Counted from the stretch's first letter, positions 43,476 through 52,993 are shown. The stretch is 64,000 nucleotides of DNA from Paenibacillus sp. OV219 (GCF_900110075.1 NZ_FOCJ01000006.1:248001-312000), one strand, 5' to 3'. The notes: generated by a model not told the origin, from the letters alone. Numbers and translations are program-made.

Positions 43476-44636
43476 CTAAACAACCAACTCCCGCTTGCGG
43501 AAGAACGACTTCAGCGCGTTGTACACTTCGCCTTTCTCGCGGATGACGTAGTGCATGAAATTTGGCAGGTTGATGTGCTTGTAGGCTGACATCAGTGTAC
43601 TGGAGCGGTTGTATTGGTTCACCTCGCCGTAGCCGAAGAGGTTCGCGCGCTTGAGCAGCTCGCCGATCAGCTTCACGCAGCGCTCGTTGTCGCTCGTCAG
43701 GTTGTCGCCGTCGGAGAAGTGGAACGGATAGATGTTGTACACCGATGGAGGGAACCGGCTGTCAATAATATCGATTGCCTTAATATACGCCGATGAACAG
43801 ATCGTACCGCCACTCTCACCGCGGGTGAAGAATTCCTCCTCGGTCACTTCCTTCGCCTCTGTGTGGTGCGCGATAAACACAATCTCGACATTCTCATATT
43901 GATGCCGCAGGAAGCGGGTCATCCAGAAGAAGAAGCTGCGCGCCACGTACTTCTCGAAGGAGCCCATCGATCCGCTCGTGTCCATCATGGCCAGAATGAC
44001 AGCATTGGACTGAGGCTTAATAATTTCCTCCCACGTCTTATACCGCAGATCATCCGGCGAAATGCCGTGGATGCCAGGATCGCCATGCGTCGCATTGCGC
44101 TTCAGGTTCTCGAGGATCGTCCGTTTCTTGTCGATGTTGGACATAATCCCTTTTTTCCGTATATCGTTAAAACGAATCTCTTTCGTCTCCAACTGATCGC
44201 GGTCCTTCTGCTTCAGAAACGGCAGCTCCAGCTCCTCGAAGAGCATCGACTCCAGCTCCGCTAAGCTGATCTCTGCTTCGACAATATCGTCTCCTGGCTG
44301 ATCGCCGGCATTCTCGCCCTTGCCGCCTTTCTGGGCGGAAGCGGGGTCGACGCCGAGCACGTCGCCGACTTGGCTGTCGCCGTCGCCTTGGCCGACATGC
44401 TTATTTTTGTTGAAATTATAGACGAAGCGGTATTCATCGAGACTGCGAATCGGTACTTTAATGACATGCTTCCCGTCGGACATGACAATGTTCTCTTCCG
44501 ATACAAGATCGGGCAAGTTCTGTTTGATCGCCTCGCGAACCTTTTGTTGATGTCTCGCCTGATCCTGATGCCCTTTGCGATGAAGCGACCAATCCTCACG
44601 CGACACGGTGTACAGCGTTCCCTCATTATCTGCCAT
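43476..44636 (-). CDS. yhbH: YhbH/YeaH family protein (VWA-like)
   Basis: 386 residues. The N-terminal part is charged, with a Gly/Asp-rich linker (about 82-118). The C-terminal half is a von Willebrand A-like domain with a MIDAS motif DTSGSMG (Asp219, Ser221, Ser223) and [18 protein letters not shown] lies 9 nt before the ATG. The family accompanies prkA (yeaG) and spoVR (ycgB) in many genomes, and B. subtilis yhbH is a sigma-E sporulation gene. Here it is a single-gene unit 15 kb from prkA. Confidence 0.93.
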   Translation of the reverse strand: MADNEGTLYTVSREDWSLHRKGHQDQARHQQKVREAIKQNLPDLVSEENIVMSDGKHVIKVPIRSLDEYRFVYNFNKNKHVGQGDGDSQVGDVLGVDPASAQKGGKGENAGDQPGDDIVEAEISLAELESMLFEELELPFLKQKDRDQLETKEIRFNDIRKKGIMSNIDKKRTILENLKRNATHGDPGIHGISPDDLRYKTWEEIIKPQSNAVILAMMDTSGSMGSFEKYVARSFFFWMTRFLRHQYENVEIVFIAHHTEAKEVTEEEFFTRGESGGTICSSAYIKAIDIIDSRFPPSVYNIYPFHFSDGDNLTSDNERCVKLIGELLKRANLFGYGEVNQYNRSSTLMSAYKHINLPNFMHYVIREKGEVYNALKSFFRKRELVV

Positions 44637-44755
44637 GCCTCCAGCACCTCCTCATACCGTTTAAGCTTGTTGTTATTCATTCTATTCAAGACTCGGACGG
44701 TTATGTGAACGAAAAAGCGCGGAGCTTCTAGCAATCTGCCAATCGGGACGGTAAA

Positions 44756-45295
44756 CTAGGGCTCGATTCTTTCAATGGCGGCGCTTCCCCAAGGAGCGGC
44801 TTTCACATCGACGACGAGATCGCCTGAACGCGCGCGCTCCTCAAGTGATTTTCCCGTATTCTCCGAGACGTAATACTGCTCAAACCCGTAATGGATACGA
44901 ATCGTTTCGTCGGTGACGTATTGTACACGGCCTTTCAAAACCGCCTCGTCTGCGTCGTGCGAAGGCTTGCTGCGATATACGCCCTGCATCTCGTACAAAC
45001 CACTAGCACCAGATTCCTGCAAAAGCACATACACGTTATCGCCACGCTCCGCCTTCCGCCCCTCGGCCTTCCACTTCGACCAATCTGCATTATTAATTTT
45101 GTAATTGAGCTGTACATAATCTCCGTAGAGCTGATCTCGGGGATCGACGGGAGCGGTCTCTAGCCGGATTTCTTTGCCTACCCAGAGCGCCGAGTAGTGG
45201 TAGAGCACAATGCCGGTGAGGAAGAGAAGCTGCATCGCAACGACCACAATAAGCCAGAAGCTGCGGCCACGCTTAGAGCGGTTATTTGTCGTCAT
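44756..45295 (-). CDS. GDYXXLXY-motif membrane-anchored protein
   Basis: 179 residues. One N-terminal membrane helix (about 13-33) is followed by an extracytoplasmic beta domain containing DPRDQLYGDYVQLNY, the motif that names the family, and a typical C-terminal VDVKAAPWGSAAI. Its gene is usually paired with DUF2157, as here, and the two overlap by 14 nt. No function is known; a joint envelope role is inferred from the pairing. Confidence 0.85.
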   Translation of the reverse strand: MTTNNRSKRGRSFWLIVVVAMQLLFLTGIVLYHYSALWVGKEIRLETAPVDPRDQLYGDYVQLNYKINNADWSKWKAEGRKAERGDNVYVLLQESGASGLYEMQGVYRSKPSHDADEAVLKGRVQYVTDETIRIHYGFEQYYVSENTGKSLEERARSGDLVVDVKAAPWGSAAIERIEP

Positions 45296-46523
45296 GGCGA
45301 TGTTCCTCCTCCTCCTGCAATTCGGTCAAAAACTGTTTCTTCCGCCGGTTTAAGAACCAGCTAAGCACAAGCAGCAGCACGCCGCCGATGATGAAGAAGA
45401 TTGATTTGTCCATAAAATCCCATGCTAGCTTGCCGTAAGCCGCCATCGTGCTCGTCAGGAACAGCAGCGTACCGAGATTGATTTTGACCGCCCATTCTTC
45501 CGCATAGCCCCGCCATAGCAAGTAGAGGGAGAAGAGGAACAGCGTAATCAAGTAAGCGCCATCCGCACCATGAGCGAGGTAGAAGAAGGGCAGCGCCAGA
45601 ATCCAGTCGACTCCCGAGGATAGTCGGCCGCTACGGTACTTGCCTGCAAGTGACAACCCGAAGAGCAGAACGAGTGCAAGCACGAACCAAACGGGCTGTG
45701 CGGCTAAGTCCTTCAAGAACGAGGAATCGTTCGAATCATTCCAGAACAGGACGATAAACAGGTTGTGCAAGAATGCAGCGACGAGTGGAATCGCTTGGAA
45801 CGGATAAACCGACTTGCGTTCTTTCGTCCAATCCATCACGGTATACAGCAGCCAGACCGGAATGAAGAACCAGGAGAAGGCCCAGTCATGTACGGTCACA
45901 AGCAGTAGGCTTTGAATCGTGAAGCTTGCGGCGAGCAGCCACGCGAGCAGCGTATTTGGTCTTTTCAGCCAATAGTAGCCAAGCCCCATGATCATGATCG
46001 CAAAAGCAACGAAGCTGAACTGGCTGAATTCCGTCCCGTTATACCATTGTAAGCAGGTGAAAATGAGCAGCGTGATGATGAAGAGGTAGCGGCTCTTAAT
46101 GAGCCATGTTAACAGAAGCCCTGCAGTACCCCATGCGATAAATGACGTTACATCATACGCTTGCAAATGGAACATTTGACCGATGAGCACAATGCCCGCG
46201 CCGAAGGTCAGCAAGCCGAGCCCGATTAGCGCGACGCCGAGCTTCTCATGGCTTCTTCTGCGGAAAGCTTCGCCGGATGTATAGAAGCCAATCATCGTCA
46301 ACGCTATGATGAGAAGCCGGATGAGCTGCGGGATCTGCTGCCAGTTCGCAGCGACAAAGCTGAGTATTCCGAGCCCGACAAGTATGCTGCCTAGCAGCGG
46401 AATAATGCCGATCGCACGATTCTGCTGAGGGTAGAGCGCCAGGATGCGCTGATATTGCTCTGTTGTAATAATGCCTTTCTGCGTCCATGATTGTCCTTCT
46501 TGCTGCAGCCACTTTCTATCCAT
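45282..46523 (-). CDS. DUF2157 multi-pass membrane protein
   Basis: 413 residues from the ATG at 46523 (MDRKWLQQEGQSW), which has AGAGGTG about 6 nt upstream; the frame continues to 46565 without one. The cytoplasmic N-terminus (WLQQEGQSWTQKGIITTEQY) is typical of DUF2157, and about twelve hydrophobic helices follow. The tail is charged (EEEEHRHDDK). Function unknown. It is the first gene of a two-gene operon with the GDYXXLXY protein. Confidence 0.85.
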   Translation of the reverse strand: MDRKWLQQEGQSWTQKGIITTEQYQRILALYPQQNRAIGIIPLLGSILVGLGILSFVAANWQQIPQLIRLLIIALTMIGFYTSGEAFRRRSHEKLGVALIGLGLLTFGAGIVLIGQMFHLQAYDVTSFIAWGTAGLLLTWLIKSRYLFIITLLIFTCLQWYNGTEFSQFSFVAFAIMIMGLGYYWLKRPNTLLAWLLAASFTIQSLLLVTVHDWAFSWFFIPVWLLYTVMDWTKERKSVYPFQAIPLVAAFLHNLFIVLFWNDSNDSSFLKDLAAQPVWFVLALVLLFGLSLAGKYRSGRLSSGVDWILALPFFYLAHGADGAYLITLFLFSLYLLWRGYAEEWAVKINLGTLLFLTSTMAAYGKLAWDFMDKSIFFIIGGVLLLVLSWFLNRRKKQFLTELQEEEEHRHDDK

Positions 46524-46624
46524 GTGCGGCACCTCTTTCTTGCTTCTTACCTTCAGTATAGTCATCGTCCATGCAAAACATAGTACTAACTTTCCCTAGT
46601 ACCGGCGATCAGTCCAACCTGCGC

Positions 46625-46663
46625 TTGCACAAAATGCTATATTCGTTATAATACAACTATACA
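46625..46663 (+). promoter_or_regulatory. Promoter and possible operator of the GntR-type regulator
   Basis: TTGCAC (46625-46630), 16 bp, TATAAT (46647-46652). The 17-mer TATAATACAACTATACA (46647-46663) recurs with three changes at 48041-48057 in front of the sugar importer, which suggests a shared operator over the -10 region. Confidence 0.6.
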
Positions 46664-46710
46664 AATATGGGTGAGAATTGGTGTAAAGACAAAAGGATAG
46701 GAGGGTTCGT

Positions 46711-47880
46711 ATGCAGGATGGACGAATACCAATCTACCAGGTCATTCAGGAATATATAAAGAATCAGATTACGACCGGTTTCTGGAAGATCGGGGACAAA
46801 ATTCTCACAGAGAAGGAATTGATGGAGAAGTTCGATGTAAGCCGAATAACGGTTTCAAACGCGTTAACGGGACTAGCGAAAGAAGGCTGGCTGCACCGGA
46901 TTCAAGGCAAAGGCAGCTATGTACAGGAGATGAAGAAACCGCTAGAGAACTCGGCAGTCGGCAGCGGTTCATCGGCGCTATCAGGCGCTCAGCAACCGGA
47001 CTCTCGTCGCATAATCGGCTTAATTATTCCGAAATTAAGCGACTTTTTCTCCATTCGGCTTAATAGTAGCATCACGAAGGCGTTGTCGCAGACGGGCTAC
47101 AACCTCGTCCTCATGTTCTCGGAGAATTCAACGGAACGTGAGGCAGTAGCGATTCGTGAATTGCTTGGTATGGGTGCCGCAGGCCTTATTATTTTCCCAG
47201 CTGATGCGGAAACGTACAACGAAGAAATTCTTCGCCTGAAGCTGGATCGGTTTCCATTCGTTATTATTGACCGGTATTTGTCCGGCATTGATACACATTT
47301 CATTGGCTCAGACGGTGTAGAGGCATCGCGCCTTGCGGTTAACCATCTCTACGAGCTCGGCCATCGTGATATTGCCATCTGCTCGGATGTGCCGCTCTCA
47401 ACGACAACGATCGAGCAGCGGGTTTCCGGCTATATGAAGGCGCTTAAGGAACTTGGCGAGCTGATTAATCCAGCCCTCATGCTGACGGAATTTCACATCA
47501 ATCATGATGAGACTGAAATTGACCAGCAGCATCCGCTGTTCCGATATGTCAAGAACGGGCTTGCCACTGCCTATATCGCCTTAAATGGCTATATGGCGAT
47601 GCATCTGTACAAGATTGTTCGTTTCCTCGGTCTAGAAGTGCCTAAGGATCTATCGATCGTTACGTTTGATAGCCAGTCGCCGAGTAAGGAGTTTAACTTC
47701 TTCACCTACATTGACCAGCACGAGCACGAAGTTGGACGAACGGCAGTCGAGCAATTGCTTGATTTGCTGCAACATCACGGTCATTCATCGAGCGAAACAA
47801 AGTACCGTAAAATCATTATGCAGCCGCATCTCGTCCCGAGCCTGTCCACGGCGCCGCTGCCTCTGCACACAAACAAATAA
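46711..47880 (+). CDS. GntR-type regulator with LacI-like sugar-binding domain (AraR-like architecture)
   Basis: 389 residues. The N-terminal winged helix-turn-helix of the GntR family (about 5-72: PIYQVIQEYIKNQI, LTEKELMEKFDVSRITVSNAL, GKGSYV) is joined to a periplasmic-binding-protein-like domain (about 95-380: IIGLIIPKLSDFFS, GLIIFPADAE, VIIDRYLSGIDTHFIGSDG, GHRDIAICSD). This layout is found in AraR-type repressors released by a sugar. It lies upstream of a sugar ABC importer, its likely target. The inducer is unknown. Confidence 0.9.
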   Translation: MQDGRIPIYQVIQEYIKNQITTGFWKIGDKILTEKELMEKFDVSRITVSNALTGLAKEGWLHRIQGKGSYVQEMKKPLENSAVGSGSSALSGAQQPDSRRIIGLIIPKLSDFFSIRLNSSITKALSQTGYNLVLMFSENSTEREAVAIRELLGMGAAGLIIFPADAETYNEEILRLKLDRFPFVIIDRYLSGIDTHFIGSDGVEASRLAVNHLYELGHRDIAICSDVPLSTTTIEQRVSGYMKALKELGELINPALMLTEFHINHDETEIDQQHPLFRYVKNGLATAYIALNGYMAMHLYKIVRFLGLEVPKDLSIVTFDSQSPSKEFNFFTYIDQHEHEVGRTAVEQLLDLLQHHGHSSSETKYRKIIMQPHLVPSLSTAPLPLHTNK

Positions 47881-47898
47881 CGTGCCGTATTTACGATA

Positions 47899-47925
47899 AA
47901 GAACCTTGTGAAAGGTTCTTTTTTA
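47899..47925 (+). terminator. Terminator of the GntR-type regulator
   Basis: AAGAACCTT (47899-47907) pairs with AAGGTTCTT (47912-47920), followed by T's. Confidence 0.85.
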
Positions 47926-48040
47926 TTGCCTCCGCACACGACAAATTACTTATTGCAAAGTGAGCATATTGTTGTTATCACTTCGACAAAAGCAGTCATT
48001 GACAGCAATTCGGCATTCGAAGTATTATGACGACATATCA

Positions 48041-48057
48041 TATAATACAATTATATA
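48041..48057 (+). promoter_or_regulatory. Promoter element and possible operator of the sugar importer operon
   Basis: TATAATACAATTATATA contains a TATAAT and matches 14 of 17 bases of 46647-46663. No good -35 is found 16-18 bp upstream, so expression may need an activator or be weak. The 5' untranslated region to 48161 is about 100 nt. Confidence 0.5.
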
Positions 48058-48160
48058 GGAGGTGCCTTGAGGCGATTGACCATCGTCATTTTGATCCAGC
48101 TGTGATTTATAATGTGCAAGCGATATTGTGTTATTTACAAGATGAGAGGGGAATGGGTCA

Positions 48161-49582
48161 ATGAAGGGGAGAAAGTGGTTTTCATCGATCTTATCAATCA
48201 TCGTAGTGCTGACACTCGTACTTACAGCTTGTTCTAGCAATGATAAAAATGACAGCGGTTCCAACACCTCAAAGGCGTCCAATACAACAAACAACAGTAC
48301 CACCAAAGATACGAATTCAACGGCTGCAACGACGAACGACAGCACGGACGATGGCAGCAACGATACGGTGGCTAAACCGGCAAGCGAGCCGTTCGAGCTG
48401 ACAGTATGGAGCCATAACGTGGCGAATGCGATGCCAGAAGCGAAGGATGCGACAGCGGACAAAATTTACGCCTACATCCAGAAGAAGATGGAAGAGAAGT
48501 TCCCGGGTATTACGATTAAATATATCGACAAAGGCTGGGCGGATACGCTGCGCCAAGCGATCATGGTTTCCGTCATGGGAGGCAATCCGCCGGATGTCGC
48601 GGATGGCGAAGACTTCATTCCGGAGTTCGCCCGAATCGGTGCTCTGCTGGAAGTGCCTGAGGACGTAGCCTCGCAGCTGGCGCCAGGACCGATGAAAGCA
48701 GCGATGCATGATGGCACGCCATATGCGGTTGCTCAGATGACGGGCGTATTCAGCCTTATCTACAACAAGGATGTCATGGCCAAAGTCGGTCTTGATCCGA
48801 ACACGCCGCCGAAGACATGGGATGAATGGCTCGACATGTCCAAGATAGCGACAGCAAACGGAAAAGGAAAGTACTATGGCACAATCGTACAAAATATGGG
48901 CCTCGGCGGCGCTTTCCGCCTAGCTCCATTTATGCGTCAGGTTGGCGGTGACTTCACGAGTTCCGACTGGTCACAAGTTACGTTCGACTCGCCTGAAAAT
49001 GTGAAAGCACTTACCTTCCTCCGCGATTTGTCGAAGACAGCGCCTCCAGGCTCGACTTCGATGACAGACGAAGGGCAATTCTTCAACCTGCTGAACAGCG
49101 GTAAAGTTGCTTTTGCCGTTAACGGTCCTTGGCATATTGCATGGGGCAAAGCGAACGGCTGCGTCAATTGCGGATTCGCGCCGCTGCCTGTGCCTGAAGC
49201 AGGCCAAACTGGTAACGTTATCGTAGGCAACACGCTGTTCTACGGCCTCAAGCAATCCAAGCATCCTGAGGCAGCGGTTGAATTCCTCAAGATTATGGCA
49301 AGCCAGGAGTATCAAGAGATGGAAGCGAACGCAACAGGCCGTCTGCCGGCGAATATGGAAGCAGGCAAGAATGCGGATTTGCTCAAGACGTATCCAGAGC
49401 TGCAAGTGTTCAATGATATCGTATCGAATGAGCAAAGCTCGCCGCTGCCGGTTTACGCCAAGAACGGCCCGCAAATTTGGGAAGCGTGGTATAAGGCGCA
49501 AGATATTACGCTGACGACAGATAAGTCGATTGAAGCTGCGCTGAAGGATGCTCAGAAAACAGCAGAGGAACAACTGAAATGA
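48161..49582 (+). CDS. Sugar ABC transporter substrate-binding lipoprotein
   Basis: 473 residues. A lipoprotein signal with lipobox LTAC (Cys near 24) is followed by a low-complexity Asn/Ser/Thr/Asp linker (about 25-72) and a family 1 solute-binding domain (FELTVWSHN, PDVADGEDFIPEFA, YNKDVMAKVGLDPNTPPKTWDEW, GKVAFAVNGPWHIAWG). It captures a carbohydrate outside the membrane for the two permeases that follow. The stop overlaps the next start (ATGA). The ligand is unknown. Confidence 0.92.
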   Translation: MKGRKWFSSILSIIVVLTLVLTACSSNDKNDSGSNTSKASNTTNNSTTKDTNSTAATTNDSTDDGSNDTVAKPASEPFELTVWSHNVANAMPEAKDATADKIYAYIQKKMEEKFPGITIKYIDKGWADTLRQAIMVSVMGGNPPDVADGEDFIPEFARIGALLEVPEDVASQLAPGPMKAAMHDGTPYAVAQMTGVFSLIYNKDVMAKVGLDPNTPPKTWDEWLDMSKIATANGKGKYYGTIVQNMGLGGAFRLAPFMRQVGGDFTSSDWSQVTFDSPENVKALTFLRDLSKTAPPGSTSMTDEGQFFNLLNSGKVAFAVNGPWHIAWGKANGCVNCGFAPLPVPEAGQTGNVIVGNTLFYGLKQSKHPEAAVEFLKIMASQEYQEMEANATGRLPANMEAGKNADLLKTYPELQVFNDIVSNEQSSPLPVYAKNGPQIWEAWYKAQDITLTTDKSIEAALKDAQKTAEEQLK

Positions 49583-50541
49583 GTACGGTCGCAGATAAGA
49601 ACGAGGCTCCCCGGGCACAGCTCGGGGAGGCTTCCCTCCAATTGTCCATGAGGCAGCGCCTCCTCCCGTTCTATAACCGTCACCGCGACGGTTTTGTCGG
49701 GTATTCGCTGCTCGCGCCGATGTTCATCTTTTTTGCTGTATTTTCGCTATTTCCGGTTCTCTTCGTCATTTATCTGTCCTTTACAGAATGGAATGGCGTA
49801 CTCGGATGGCCGAAATGGGTCGGTTTCGATAACTTCAATCGCTTCTTCACGACGGGCGACTATTTGCTCACTCTTCTCCATGCAGGGATGTATGGTCTGC
49901 TCATACTTGCAGGCTGTATGATAATCGGTTTCTTCGTGGCAATTCTGCTCAATCAGAAAGTGTCAGGCGTTGGCATCTATCGTACGCTATGGTATTTGCC
50001 GGTGCTTGTCTCGTTCGCGGTTGTTGCTCAAATCGCCAATGCATTGCTCGACCCGGTTACCGGCCTAATACGCAAAATTATGGAGCGGTTCGGGATGGAG
50101 CCGATTATTTTTCAGCAAAGTGTCTTCTGGATGACCTTCTGGCTTATTATCATTTCCATCTGGAAGGGGATTGGCGGAACCGTCATTATTTATTTGGCAG
50201 GGCTACAGGGTATCGACACCACGCTCTATGAAGCGGCAAAGGTCGATGGCGCAACGCGATTCAAAATTCTCCTCTACATCACGCTTCCGTCGCTCCGCCC
50301 GATTACGATGTACATCGCCATTATGGGCATTATCGGCAGCTTCCAGATCTTCGAGCCTGTTCAGCTACTTACACACGGCGGGCCCCAGGGGCATACCAAT
50401 ATTATTTTACATCGTATTTATCAGGATGCGTTTCAGTCTTTCAACATGGGGATGGCGAGTGCATCGTCGGTTATGGTGCTGATCTTCACTTTCGTGCTCA
50501 CGATGATCCAATATCGCATTTCACAGCGTAACCAAACTTAA
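49579..50541 (+). CDS. ABC sugar permease, MalF/UgpA type
   Basis: 320 residues with six membrane helices after a cytoplasmic N-terminal tail of about 40 residues. The EAA loop that docks the ATPase is seen as YEAAKVDGATRFKILLYITLPSL-like sequence near 215-238. The C-terminus has the usual GGPQGHTNIILHRIYQDAF region. It overlaps the binding-protein gene by 4 nt and pairs with the downstream permease. No ATPase gene is present in the operon. Confidence 0.92.
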   Translation: MSTVADKNEAPRAQLGEASLQLSMRQRLLPFYNRHRDGFVGYSLLAPMFIFFAVFSLFPVLFVIYLSFTEWNGVLGWPKWVGFDNFNRFFTTGDYLLTLLHAGMYGLLILAGCMIIGFFVAILLNQKVSGVGIYRTLWYLPVLVSFAVVAQIANALLDPVTGLIRKIMERFGMEPIIFQQSVFWMTFWLIIISIWKGIGGTVIIYLAGLQGIDTTLYEAAKVDGATRFKILLYITLPSLRPITMYIAIMGIIGSFQIFEPVQLLTHGGPQGHTNIILHRIYQDAFQSFNMGMASASSVMVLIFTFVLTMIQYRISQRNQT

Positions 50542-50567
50542 GTAGCGAGGGAGGAACGCATAAGGAA

Positions 50568-51458
50568 ATGGTTAACCATCGAAGCAAACTCGAATCATTG
50601 GCCATTTACTTTCTGCTGATTGCAGGAAGCGTCATCATGTTCTATCCGTTTCTATTCCAGGTGCTCGCTTCCTTCGGCTCTAACGTAGACTATTACAATA
50701 CGGTCGTCATTCCGATCCCGACGGAGATACACCTCGACCGGTATTTGAATCTCATTCATAACTCGCTGATCTATCACTACTTAATCAACACGCTTATCCG
50801 TTGTGTCTATTACATTGCAGTCACTTGTTTCGTGTCGCTTATCGCTTCTTACGTGTTTACGAAGCTGCGCTTCAAGGGGCGCGACACGGTATTCATCATC
50901 TTTCTCACTTCAATGATGGTGCCTGGACAAGTGACGCTTATTCCAACTTACTTGCTGTTCGCGCGGTTTCCTTTTATCGGCGGCAATGACTGGATGGGGC
51001 AGGGCGGACACGGCATGATCGACACTTGGGGCGCGCTGCTTCTTGGCAGCGGTATCGTCAACGTAGCGGCGATCTTTCTTGTAAAACAAACGATGGAGTC
51101 TATTCCATTTGAATATGAAGAAGCGGCTCGTATTGACGGGGCAGGCGTATTCCGGACGATATTCGGCATCTACTTCCCAATGACACGCGCTGTACTTGCC
51201 GTTATCGTCATTACGACGTTCATTGCGATCTGGAACGACTACTTATGGCCACTAGTCGCGATTAACAGCCCGGGCATTCAGGTCATCAATACAGGCGTTA
51301 CGAGTTTGCTCTCAACGATGATGTCCAGCGGCCAAGTGCCGATGTATCCAGATTTCTTCGCGCTCACCGCCATTGTTATGCTGCCACCAATCCTCGTCTA
51401 CTTATTGCTGCAGCGTAATTTCATTCAAGGCTATGCAATGGCTGGCGTTAAAGGCTAG
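50568..51458 (+). CDS. ABC sugar permease, MalG/UgpE type
   Basis: 296 residues with six membrane helices. The EAA motif reads YEEAARIDGAGVFRTIF (about 183-199). The C-terminus FIQGYAMAGVKG is characteristic of MalG-type permeases. GAGGGAGGAA lies upstream. With the preceding permease it forms the channel. A shared MsmX-type ATPase encoded elsewhere would be needed, as for most Bacillus sugar importers. Confidence 0.92.
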   Translation: MVNHRSKLESLAIYFLLIAGSVIMFYPFLFQVLASFGSNVDYYNTVVIPIPTEIHLDRYLNLIHNSLIYHYLINTLIRCVYYIAVTCFVSLIASYVFTKLRFKGRDTVFIIFLTSMMVPGQVTLIPTYLLFARFPFIGGNDWMGQGGHGMIDTWGALLLGSGIVNVAAIFLVKQTMESIPFEYEEAARIDGAGVFRTIFGIYFPMTRAVLAVIVITTFIAIWNDYLWPLVAINSPGIQVINTGVTSLLSTMMSSGQVPMYPDFFALTAIVMLPPILVYLLLQRNFIQGYAMAGVKG

Positions 51459-51492
51459 CACACTAAACCAGTGGAAGGGATGACCTGCTCCA

Positions 51493-51615
51493 ATGACCAC
51501 AACAATGCCGATTAAAAAAGTCTGCTCATACGGCGATTTCTATTTCTTCATCCGATGGCCATTCGTCGACGAAGGAGACGATCCGGCTGTCGTTTGCTCC
51601 TTGAGCAAGTGGTGA
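51493..51615 (+). CDS. Possible 40-residue small protein or gene remnant
   Basis: ORF MTTTMPIKKVCSYGDFYFFI...CSLSKW between the permease and the dioxygenase, with AAGGGATGA upstream at moderate spacing. It has no membrane helix, and aromatic and acidic residues are frequent. I do not recognise it. It could be a short product of the operon or the start of a decayed gene. Confidence 0.3.
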   Translation: MTTTMPIKKVCSYGDFYFFIRWPFVDEGDDPAVVCSLSKW

Positions 51616-51683
51616 ATACCTGCCGATTGTCAGTCGTGAGTCGGCAGGCCATATCATGAACTTGAGTTAGGAGAGATGCTTCA

Positions 51684-52478
51684 ATGCTTAACCCAGTAGT
51701 TGCACCAGGAGAGCTTACGGACACAGACCGATTTATTTTTGAATCATGGGGATACATCATTATTCCTGACGTATTGAGTGCAGAAGAAGTGCAGGCATGT
51801 CTGGAAGCTTCCAAGCGCATTCACGATGCGGCTGGAACCGATGGGTTCGGACAAGTTGGCCGAGGTTATGAAACGGAGCTCGCTCTGGAGAAGTTGATGG
51901 ATCATCCGGCTGTGATGCCGAAAGTAAGAGGTATCTACGGCGACCGCTTTATTATGCAGTCCGGCTGGAATACGAAGCAGCCTGCTTTTGGCCCGGTGGG
52001 CGGCTGGCATCAGGACGGCTCCGGTGCGTACGACTTCAAGAAGCTGAGCTTTCATATACCGCTTCTTCAGCTTCGGGCGTCGTTCCTGCTGACCGATCAG
52101 ACGATGCCGAGAATGGGCAATATGGAGCTGATCCCGGGTAGCCATCGCGCGCAAGTGCCAATGCCGGATTCGATTCGCAAAGAGAAGGGCGATATCTCCA
52201 TCGGCCATGTCATCTGTGCCAAAGCCGGCGACGTCCTGCTGTTCCACAACGCCGTATGGCACCGGACTTATGCGCATGACGGAGACTATGACCGCTACAC
52301 GATGCACTATATTTATAGCCCGCCATGGGTGAAGCCGTCTGATCGGCTGCAGAACTCGCAGTCGTTCCTCGACCGCACGACGCCGGTGCGCCGTGCGCTG
52401 ATGGGCGAATTCCATCGCCCTGATGCTCCGTTTGGCGCCGGCTACGAGCCGCCTCCGTTTGACGCGCCGGGCGAATAG
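51684..52478 (+). CDS. Phytanoyl-CoA dioxygenase (PhyH) family Fe(II)/2-oxoglutarate oxygenase
   Basis: 264 residues. A double-stranded beta helix with the iron triad: His and Asp in GWHQDGSG and a distal His in HNAVWHRTYAH, followed by an Arg in DYDRYTMHY that would bind 2-oxoglutarate. TDQTMPRMGNMELIPGSHR is typical of the family. These enzymes hydroxylate diverse substrates. AGGAGAG precedes the ATG. It is the last gene of the sugar importer operon, so it may act on the imported compound; this is inference. Confidence 0.88.
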   Translation: MLNPVVAPGELTDTDRFIFESWGYIIIPDVLSAEEVQACLEASKRIHDAAGTDGFGQVGRGYETELALEKLMDHPAVMPKVRGIYGDRFIMQSGWNTKQPAFGPVGGWHQDGSGAYDFKKLSFHIPLLQLRASFLLTDQTMPRMGNMELIPGSHRAQVPMPDSIRKEKGDISIGHVICAKAGDVLLFHNAVWHRTYAHDGDYDRYTMHYIYSPPWVKPSDRLQNSQSFLDRTTPVRRALMGEFHRPDAPFGAGYEPPPFDAPGE

Positions 52479-52498
52479 AGAGTGGTAGTCAAACAATA

Positions 52499-52536
52499 AA
52501 AAGTGCCTAGAAGTTTCGTAACTTCTAGGCACTTTT
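52499..52536. terminator. Bidirectional terminator
   Basis: AAAAGTGCCTAGAAGTT pairs perfectly with AACTTCTAGGCACTTTT. It lies between convergent genes. Confidence 0.92.
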
Positions 52537-52540
52537 ACTA

Positions 52541-52993
52541 TTATTGCGAACCTCCGAGAATGATGCCGATGAAGAACAAGCCGATCAGGCCAACTGGCAG
52601 GATTGCATTCAATATGATGCCAAGAATGGAGAACGCCTTCCGCTTGTTCTTTGAAGCGACACCGACAATGCCGAGTATAAGTCCCACGATGCCGACGATG
52701 CCCGACAAAATGACCATAAGTCCGCCCATAATAACTGGTGCATATTCCGCAAGATCTTCCTCTTGCGCTTCTATTCTATTCTTGAAGGTGTTGATGTCGG
52801 GAAAGTTGTGGTTCATAATAAATGATGTTATAACTAGGATGGCGACGATGAAGCCGATAATGCTGATGAGTCCAAGTATAAATGACGCTATGCCAAGCTT
52901 GGATTGGGTTCTGACTGGTACGGCCGTGATTTCTGACCTCTCCGGATCGAAATGATCTGGCGCGTAATGCTGTCCATTGTCATGTTCATTCAT
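52541..52993 (-). CDS. Small membrane protein, DUF4190-like
   Basis: 150 residues. A hydrophilic N-terminus (about 1-30) is followed by SKLGIASFILGLISIIGFIVAIL, a central polar segment, and two more helices (about 88-115 and 122-146) rich in Gly, Ile and Leu. The repeated xxxSILGLI-type motif resembles the DUF4190/DUF4064 group. Function unknown. AGGAGATACC lies before the ATG. Single-gene unit. Confidence 0.65.
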   Translation of the reverse strand: MNEHDNGQHYAPDHFDPERSEITAVPVRTQSKLGIASFILGLISIIGFIVAILVITSFIMNHNFPDINTFKNRIEAQEEDLAEYAPVIMGGLMVILSGIVGIVGLILGIVGVASKNKRKAFSILGIILNAILPVGLIGLFFIGIILGGSQ

